Below, piece after piece: positions 6,609 through 11,920 of a DNA stretch of 11,920 nucleotides. The DNA lies in contig JAQULA010000031.1 in NCBI GenBank assembly GCA_028718845.1, forward strand, positions 1 to 11,920. Direction: 5' to 3'. The stretch is from Candidatus Omnitrophota bacterium. Lineage in GTDB: Bacteria > Omnitrophota > Gorgyraeia > B26-G9. The position numbers were made by a program, and so were the translations under genes. The stretch's first letter is position 1; each line of letters starts with the position of its first letter. The notes under the pieces were generated by a model. That model saw nothing but the letters and a program-made list of their open reading frames with translations, was not told the DNA's origin and did not search any database.

Positions 6609-6630
6609 GGTTACGTTTCATGCCGGTTAC
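6609..6630 (+). repeat. GGTTAC direct repeat abutting the -35 of the giant-gene promoter
   Basis: GGTTAC occurs at 6609-6614 and again at 6625-6630, 16 bases apart and directly against the -35 at 6631. The first copy continues as GTTACG, the half-site of the inverted repeat upstream of the HD-GYP promoter. The placement fits an activator site, but six-base repeats are easily chance. Confidence 0.3.
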
Positions 6631-6659
6631 TTGCGCGCTGCCGGATAGCATGGTATACT
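6631..6659 (+). promoter_or_regulatory. Promoter of the giant secreted protein gene
   Basis: TTGCGC (6631-6636), a 17-base spacer and TATACT (6654-6659), with TG at 6651-6652 as an extended -10. Transcription would begin near 6666, about 65 bases before GTG 6731. Spacing, -10, TG and the following T-rich stretch all match the HD-GYP promoter. Confidence 0.65.
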
Positions 6660-6730
6660 TTTACACCTTTTTTAATCCGGGCCAAACCCGGCGCGGAATA
6701 CGGGCGGTATGAAAATATAGGGGGCTTGAC

Positions 6731-9700
6731 GTGAAAAGAGTGAATAACGGATTAATCAAAATAATCGGTTGCGTCTTGGTCAACATCCTGGCCGTCGGCA
6801 ATGTGGTTGCCGTGGATATGCCGGTGCGCGGACCGACCCGCATGCTTTCCCCGAAGCTATCAATGGGCGCAACTGCTTTCCTTAAACAATACCGCGACCT
6901 TACCGACAGCCTGACCGGATCAATTAGCCCAGGGCCGGTAGAGGCGGTCAATACGCTGCTTGCGCAATCGCCGGATCCGGATGCCCGGGAATTTGAAGAT
7001 AAATTTGAGCGCGCGTTTGAATTTTATTGCACCGCGGAGCGCAATCTCGATTTATATGAGCAAAAAGGGAGCCTTTTATTCTCCGGAGCGATGATCCCAG
7101 CGCCTAATTTACTGGGAAATCTTGATTTCGAGCAGGCGCAAAAGATATCCCGTCAAGAACAGAAAGCCGATTTGCTCTATTCCGGCAAAGAAAGAGACGG
7201 CTTGCGGTTCAACGCCCAACAAGCGATAATTCAAGGGATTGCTTTGCTGGAAAGCGTTGATTTTAACCGGCTGCAAAAAATCATTCCTAAAGAAAAGAAT
7301 GAAACGATTTATCTCGGGCTTACCCTGACCGCGGAATTGTATTTTATGACCGCGGCCCGCGTTCTTACCAATAACGCCGACCGGGCAAAGAACCTGATAA
7401 AAGCCGCCGGCTGTCTGGAATCGGCCTTTGCGTTAGAGGGTATTGAGCCGGATTTCCAGAATGTGGTGCTGATGGCCCGGATTCAGGCCCTGCTGGTTGA
7501 GGCGGCGGCCTGGCCGGAAGATAAAAAGATCGAAGCGGCAAAACAAGGATTAAAGCGTTTTGAACAAGCCGAAACACTTTGTGATACCCTGGGGAAAAGT
7601 GAAGCCGCGACCCGGATGATTGCCGATATGCAATTTTCCCATTTTATGGCGGCTTGTACGCTGGGCAGGGTTTTTCAGGACACGCCTTACAATTATGATG
7701 CTTCAGTCGCCTTTCGCGAGGCCTATGTGCTGGCTGAAAAATTAACCTTTTCTTTAAATGAAGCGCAGGAAATAGAATTAAAAAAATTTTACGCCGACGC
7801 ATACCAGTTTTTCTGGGTATACGGACAATGGCTTTTTCGCGAAAAAATCCCCGGACAACTGAAATCCCTGGAAGAGCGGGAAAAACGGGGGGAAATCTCC
7901 GCCGAGGAATTGGAAGCCAACCGGGAAAGATTGGAAAAATTCGGGTATGGTATTTACGCGATTGCGTCCATCTGCGCGCAGAAATATCTGGAGCGTCTTT
8001 TGGAGTCGGAAAAGACAACCAAAGCCTATCATGTTTTACTTTGTTGTTTGGATGCGGAAACGCGTATTGCCGAGCATGAGATCATGAACGGTAATCCGAA
8101 TGGCGCGCAGGAAAGCCTAAGGGACATAGCCCGGACGCTGATAGAACTGAAAAAATATCCGGTTAGCGACCCGCGGGCGCTCTACCCGATATCGGACATG
8201 CATTTTAGTTTGCTTACGAATGTATTGCTGATGTTGCAGATCTACGGGAAGCAGGGCGAATTAAAGAAGGCGGGGTTTGACCCGGCCGCGTTTATGGACG
8301 AGCAGTACTTTGCCGGGTTTCTGGCCCGTTTTAAGGAAGGGCGGTATAAACAATTATTGGATAAAATTCATGCAAAACCGCCGGCCAATGAATTGGCCGA
8401 GGCGGAGATGCTCCGGGAATTGTACCGGTACTCCGAGCTGGGCAGGACGGTGAAGGAAATACTGAAAAAAACAACGGAAACGGCAGCCGCGCTATCGAGC
8501 AAAGAGTTCAGCCCGGTGTTGAAATCGCAGGTCCGGATGGGCCTGGTCTTTGCGAATATTATGGATAATGATTATGCGCAGGCCAAAAAATATCTGCTGC
8601 AAGTATTACAGCAACCCGAGCGCTTTAGTAAAAACCCGCAATTCTTTGAACTGATTTTCCCCCAGTTGTTGCTTGAGCGGGAAAAAAGCCGTGATTTTAT
8701 TGCGGAGATCCTGAGCAATATGTATGCGACCGGTTTTTGTAACGCGTTGATCGAAAACAAAGATTTGCTGAGCAAGCCGATGCGGACATTGCTGGCAGAG
8801 GCATTGAATGCCCACCCCCGGCTGATCAAAGATAATTCGGGGTTAATCGGCGCGTTGGGACTGGACGTGGCGATCCCGGAAGACCGGGCCAAAACCGAAG
8901 AGCCGGTTAAAAAGGAGAAACCCCCGGCAATCAAGGTGGACCGGAAAACCAGTGAAGTGCTGATCATGGATGTCGACCGGGCGTTGTCCGCGCTGTCCGA
9001 GGTGAAAAAGCTAAAAGGTAAAGGGAACCAAGGGCCGAAAAAAATCAACAGCAAGTCCCCGGAATTGCGGCGGTTTGAAAAAACGCTGGCTGCGCTGGTG
9101 AGCGACTATCAGCAGTTTGAGAGCCCGATGTTAGGGGGGTATTTGCGGGGTATTGTGAATAATGAACAGGTTTGCGCCAATGTGTGGCTGGTGCGCACGG
9201 TGATTAATAATTTGCTGAAAATGAATAATGACGAAGCGCTGCAATTGGTCAAGGCCTTCCGGGACAATCAGGGCTCTCCGGTGCTTAAATCCATGGCCGG
9301 GGAACTTCAGCAAACCTATGCCCGATTTGAACAGGAGGTGCGGCAATCTACGGCCCGGCGCCAACAGGAGGAACGGATTGCCCTGCGAACGCGGGAATTT
9401 AATTCCCGTGTCGATGCTTTGAGCCGGCAGGCGGATGCGGCGAATGATGCGGTCTATGCGGCCGAAAGCGCGGCGCGGGCGGCGTCGTCGGCCCTGGAAG
9501 ACGAGTTTAAAAAAATAAACGATGAATTTGCGGATGTGCTGCAAGATGCGGCAGCGCAACAAAAGCGGGAAAATCTAAACCGGCAGGTTGAAACCGTTGT
9601 TTCCGGTTTGGCGGCCCGGCTAGAGGTTATGCGCCGGGAAAAGATAACCGCGTATGCGCGTACGGTTGCGGCTTTGATTCAGGAAATCTCCGGTGTTTGG

Positions 9701-10753
9701 CACCAAGTGCAGCAGGGAAAAACAGCTCCGGTGGAAACGGCATTCAAGATCCGGGGATTTATTGATTCTTTGCCGGGGCTTGAAGCGGCGGATCCGGATA
9801 TTGCCGCGGAACCGGCGGTAAAAGAAGCGGCGGAGGATTTCGCTTCGGCTAAAGAAAATTTTATCACCCAAGCGCGGCAAAAAAACACGGAAAATTCCCG
9901 GTTTTGCCAGCAGGCGGTTAAATTTGAATTTCGCGATCAGGGCCGGCAGCTTGCTTTTATCGTGGTCGGAGATCCCACCCGGAAGATGAAACGGCAGTTT
10001 CGGGAGGAAGCGCTGGAAATTACCCGGCTGGCCGCAGTGATCAGCCCGCAGCTGGACCTGGAAAACGGTATTATCCTGGAAGAGCCGGATGGCTGGAAGC
10101 GCGGCTGGTTTGTCCCGGCGATGACGGAAATCCGGGAGACGATAAAAAATGAAAGCGGTTTGTTTACGATTGCGCGCGCGTGCGAAAATTATATCGGCCG
10201 TTTTGAGAAAAAAGCGCGGGAAATCCGCGGGCGGGAGCTTAGCGAACTTGACCGGATCAAAGCGCTGAGCGATGTGATCCATAGCGACGAAAGATATGCC
10301 GAGGTCGATGCGGAGATTGTTCAATACCCGCAGCTTGATTTCGATGCGCTTACGATCCCCGATTCCGGGGAGCGGTTCCTGAAGGAGTATTTGGATAATT
10401 ACGACGCGCGTTACGAAGCATTGATACAAGACCTTACCGGAATGCTGGATGGAAATTTTTTCGTTACTGTTCACGGTGATTTCAGGGAATTGGAACTTAA
10501 ACGCTTAAAAGAACAGCCGGAGGTCAAAGCTGTCGAACAAAAACTTCGGGCTTTATTTTCCGAAGTAATGTCGCGTAATCCGGATCCGGAACTGGTGCTT
10601 ACCGGGAATCCCGCGGAAAATTCCCTCTGGGTGCAGGATATCCTGCGCATCTGGGACGAAGAATCGGTAAAAGATGTATTGAATCGTACTCCTCTGGAGC
10701 GTACTCCAGCGCGTTTGCCGGGCCGGGCCGAGGAAATTGGCCGGGCCATCTAA
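6731..10753 (+). CDS. Giant (1340-residue) exported alpha-helical protein with LSPKL motif
   Basis: GTG 6731 has AGGGGG at 6719-6724 (6-base spacer), and an in-frame stop at 6710-6712 excludes earlier starts. Residues 8-27 form a signal-like hydrophobic segment with a possible cleavage after Ala27 (NVVA then VDMP). Then comes MLSPKL (38-43), shared with the next gene's product. Residues about 70-690 are almost all helical and read like a degenerate TPR-type alpha-solenoid (for example YLGLTLTAELYFMTAARVL and NDYAQAKKYLLQVLQQPERF). A Lys/Glu/Pro linker lies near 717-778 and a long charged, Ala-rich probable coiled coil near 860-985. A mixed C-terminal part holds the Trp-rich segment GWKRGWFVPA. 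The tail is Arg/Pro-rich and ends EIGRAI. No enzyme motif is visible. It may be a surface or periplasmic scaffold. Family unknown; a terminator lies 24 bases after its stop. Confidence 0.85.
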   Translation: MKRVNNGLIKIIGCVLVNILAVGNVVAVDMPVRGPTRMLSPKLSMGATAFLKQYRDLTDSLTGSISPGPVEAVNTLLAQSPDPDAREFEDKFERAFEFYCTAERNLDLYEQKGSLLFSGAMIPAPNLLGNLDFEQAQKISRQEQKADLLYSGKERDGLRFNAQQAIIQGIALLESVDFNRLQKIIPKEKNETIYLGLTLTAELYFMTAARVLTNNADRAKNLIKAAGCLESAFALEGIEPDFQNVVLMARIQALLVEAAAWPEDKKIEAAKQGLKRFEQAETLCDTLGKSEAATRMIADMQFSHFMAACTLGRVFQDTPYNYDASVAFREAYVLAEKLTFSLNEAQEIELKKFYADAYQFFWVYGQWLFREKIPGQLKSLEEREKRGEISAEELEANRERLEKFGYGIYAIASICAQKYLERLLESEKTTKAYHVLLCCLDAETRIAEHEIMNGNPNGAQESLRDIARTLIELKKYPVSDPRALYPISDMHFSLLTNVLLMLQIYGKQGELKKAGFDPAAFMDEQYFAGFLARFKEGRYKQLLDKIHAKPPANELAEAEMLRELYRYSELGRTVKEILKKTTETAAALSSKEFSPVLKSQVRMGLVFANIMDNDYAQAKKYLLQVLQQPERFSKNPQFFELIFPQLLLEREKSRDFIAEILSNMYATGFCNALIENKDLLSKPMRTLLAEALNAHPRLIKDNSGLIGALGLDVAIPEDRAKTEEPVKKEKPPAIKVDRKTSEVLIMDVDRALSALSEVKKLKGKGNQGPKKINSKSPELRRFEKTLAALVSDYQQFESPMLGGYLRGIVNNEQVCANVWLVRTVINNLLKMNNDEALQLVKAFRDNQGSPVLKSMAGELQQTYARFEQEVRQSTARRQQEERIALRTREFNSRVDALSRQADAANDAVYAAESAARAASSALEDEFKKINDEFADVLQDAAAQQKRENLNRQVETVVSGLAARLEVMRREKITAYARTVAALIQEISGVWHQVQQGKTAPVETAFKIRGFIDSLPGLEAADPDIAAEPAVKEAAEDFASAKENFITQARQKNTENSRFCQQAVKFEFRDQGRQLAFIVVGDPTRKMKRQFREEALEITRLAAVISPQLDLENGIILEEPDGWKRGWFVPAMTEIRETIKNESGLFTIARACENYIGRFEKKAREIRGRELSELDRIKALSDVIHSDERYAEVDAEIVQYPQLDFDALTIPDSGERFLKEYLDNYDARYEALIQDLTGMLDGNFFVTVHGDFRELELKRLKEQPEVKAVEQKLRALFSEVMSRNPDPELVLTGNPAENSLWVQDILRIWDEESVKDVLNRTPLERTPARLPGRAEEIGRAI

Positions 10754-10777
10754 AACGCGGTATCAGATAGACCGGAT

Positions 10778-10822
10778 AATCCGGGAATACGTGCGCCGGC
10801 CGATATTTCCGGATTTTTATTT
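10778..10822 (+). terminator. Intrinsic terminator between the giant gene and the Cys-His-Asp protein gene
   Basis: AATCCGGGAATA (10778-10789) pairs with TATTTCCGGATT (10804-10815) over 12 bp with one G-U pair and a 14-base loop. TTTTTATTT (10814-10822) follows. It ends 19 bases before the preferred start at 10842, leaving no room for a promoter after it. The next gene therefore depends on read-through, or on a promoter inside the giant gene. CCGGAT at 10772-10777 could compete for the left arm as a weak antiterminator. Confidence 0.7.
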
Positions 10823-10841
10823 AGGGCCGAGAGCGAGGATA

Positions 10842-11897
10842 ATGGATATAAAAGTTCGAGCGATCACACTGGTCTGCGCGATCGGACTGATCTTCGGCAG
10901 TTGGACGCGTACGGCGGAATCCGCTCCGGAATGTCTTTCTCCGCGGCTGACCCTTCCGGAATTCGCGTTGCACAATACTTTTGCCGGTTTTTCTTCGGCG
11001 CGTTCCCGGACGTCATCGCTGCTTGGCGTGGTGGATAAATTATTCCTGCCGGACATTCCCGCGGAGAAAAAATTGGACTGCGTGCTGTTTCTCGCGGGAT
11101 TGGAAATAACGGATGCGTCGATACTGCGAAAACTGCGCCGGGTACTGGAACTGAACCGCGATAATGCCCTCGGGGCGGCAATCGGAGCGCTGCTTGTCCG
11201 CAACAACCCGTCGTTCTGGCTGGATGACGAATATGTCCGAATGGACAAGGAAAAATTCCTCGGATTGCTGGATAAACGCGGGATCAGCCTTAATGGTTCC
11301 CGGGATGATTTTATCCGGGCGCTGGAGGGGCTCAGCCGGGTAAAAGAACGCTATCTTGCCTTTAATCCCGAGAGCTGGTCCTATCCTTATTCCTGCATGC
11401 ATTTGTCCGGCATCGCGCTGATGGAAGAATTGAAGGATTATCCCTTTATTTCCATGCTGGTGGCCAGGGCTTATCCTCCGGAAAGTAATTTCTTCGGATT
11501 TCACGCCTATTTAAGGGTGCTTTTAGAGGGGAAAGCGTTTAAGGTGGATTTGACCGCGACTCAATTTCACAAGCTGGACAACGGGATATTTTTTGAAACC
11601 GGGATCGTGGTTATCCCGGAACAGGATATCCGGCAGGATCCGGAAAAATTCCGTATTTATGCGAAAGGAGAGAGCCTGCGGACCATGGTGGTTAATCCGC
11701 ATCTGCCGGCCGGTACAAAAAACCATCAGGAGATGCTCGCGCAGATCCTTAACGGCAGCGCGCAGAACCGGTTTGTGGCGTCGTTATCGTTTCCGTCCGA
11801 GGGTAATAACGGCACAAGCGCGGCCGGCCGGTCAGTAGTCAATCGGCAGACCCCGGCACCGGCATATGCGTGGGGCCGGATCGATAGCGCTATCTGA
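10842..11897 (+). CDS. Secreted probable papain/transglutaminase-like Cys-His-Asp protein with LSPRL motif
   Basis: The frame extends back to TTG 10737, but ATG 10842 is preferred. It puts the hydrophobic segment (residues 7-20) at the N-terminus as a signal peptide and removes 35 charged residues that would be encoded through a terminator hairpin. The ribosome binding site is mediocre (GAGAGCGAGG). The 351-residue product has likely cleavage near residues 25-28, then CLSPRL (31-36), like MLSPKL in the preceding giant protein. A helical region follows, then a C-terminal domain with Cys185 at the start of a helix (PYSCMHLSGIALMEEL), His221 (FFGFHAYLRV) and Asp236 (KVDLTATQF). That order and the strand contexts fit the Cys-His-Asp triad of papain-fold peptidases, transglutaminases and deamidases. 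This is inferred from motifs, not a family match. A low-complexity tail (about 316-351) ends RIDSAI. Confidence 0.72.
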   Translation: MDIKVRAITLVCAIGLIFGSWTRTAESAPECLSPRLTLPEFALHNTFAGFSSARSRTSSLLGVVDKLFLPDIPAEKKLDCVLFLAGLEITDASILRKLRRVLELNRDNALGAAIGALLVRNNPSFWLDDEYVRMDKEKFLGLLDKRGISLNGSRDDFIRALEGLSRVKERYLAFNPESWSYPYSCMHLSGIALMEELKDYPFISMLVARAYPPESNFFGFHAYLRVLLEGKAFKVDLTATQFHKLDNGIFFETGIVVIPEQDIRQDPEKFRIYAKGESLRTMVVNPHLPAGTKNHQEMLAQILNGSAQNRFVASLSFPSEGNNGTSAAGRSVVNRQTPAPAYAWGRIDSAI

Positions 11898-11920
11898 GTT
11901 AGCATGACGCAGCTTGATTT

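Noticed and set aside
9620..10474. 284-codon minus-strand open frame opposite the giant gene
   Set aside because: It is fully within the giant gene, is low in recognisable structure and rich in Arg/Phe, and matches the expected shadow of a helical charged protein.
10686..10709. CGTACTCC direct repeat and CTGGAG/CTCCAG hairpin near the end of the giant gene
   Set aside because: It encodes a repeated Arg-Thr-Pro in the protein tail and is too short to claim as a regulatory or mobile element.
10737..10841. N-terminal extension of the Cys-His-Asp protein from TTG 10737
   Set aside because: It would place 35 charged residues before the signal peptide and run through a 12-bp terminator hairpin; ATG 10842 gives a normal exported protein.
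1..11920. CRISPR arrays, tRNA or rRNA genes, transposases, attachment sites
   Set aside because: No regularly spaced repeats, cloverleaf-like sequences, rRNA-like stretches or transposase motifs were seen in the non-coding gaps or genes.

Overview
The window is a 52%-GC-looking, gene-dense, entirely plus-strand stretch of bacterial chromosome. Several products carry Sec-type signal peptides, and there is an AsmA-like envelope protein, a periplasmic SlyD-type FKBP and an HD-GYP protein, so the cell is Gram-negative and probably anaerobic (a HydE-type [FeFe]-hydrogenase maturase is present). The combination of HydE, a very large secreted helical protein and secreted proteins with an 'LSP[K/R]L' motif just after the signal peptide recalls Candidatus Omnitrophota (OP3). 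That assignment is from memory of such genomes, not proven here.

Layout. Bases 2-619 hold the 3' end of an unrecognised gene whose frame is open to the window edge. A HydE-like radical SAM gene (685-1668) follows, overlapping by 4 bases a small secreted hypothetical gene (1665-2249). A new transcription unit starts at an extended -10 promoter (about 2285-2293). It encodes a secreted TPR-like protein (2325-2858) whose 3' end overlaps a membrane-anchored AsmA-like gene (2827-4914). Bases 4915-5174 are non-coding: a set of alternative hairpins, a near-consensus promoter (5039-5067) and then an intrinsic terminator (5095-5133) lying before the FKBP gene (5175-5681). The FKBP gene has a second well-formed ribosome binding site and ATG exactly where the signal peptide ends, and is closed by a strong terminator. 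An HD-GYP gene (5911-6576) and a 1340-residue secreted helical protein (6731-10753) each have their own promoter. The two promoters are nearly identical over about 26 bases, including sequence downstream of the -10. After the giant gene a terminator hairpin (10778-10822) sits just before a secreted protein with a probable papain/transglutaminase-like Cys-His-Asp triad (10842-11897).

How they may work together (inference). Most genes concern the envelope: an AsmA-like protein with a TPR partner, a foldase that may be made in two compartments, and the giant protein with the Cys-His-Asp protein. The last two share an N-terminal LSP[K/R]L motif and a short C-terminal '-[L/I]xx[A/S]I' tail. The truncated first gene shares the tail, while the six other products do not. 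The most interesting candidate system is therefore this tagged, exported giant-protein/enzyme pair, possibly co-regulated with an HD-GYP protein through matched promoters.
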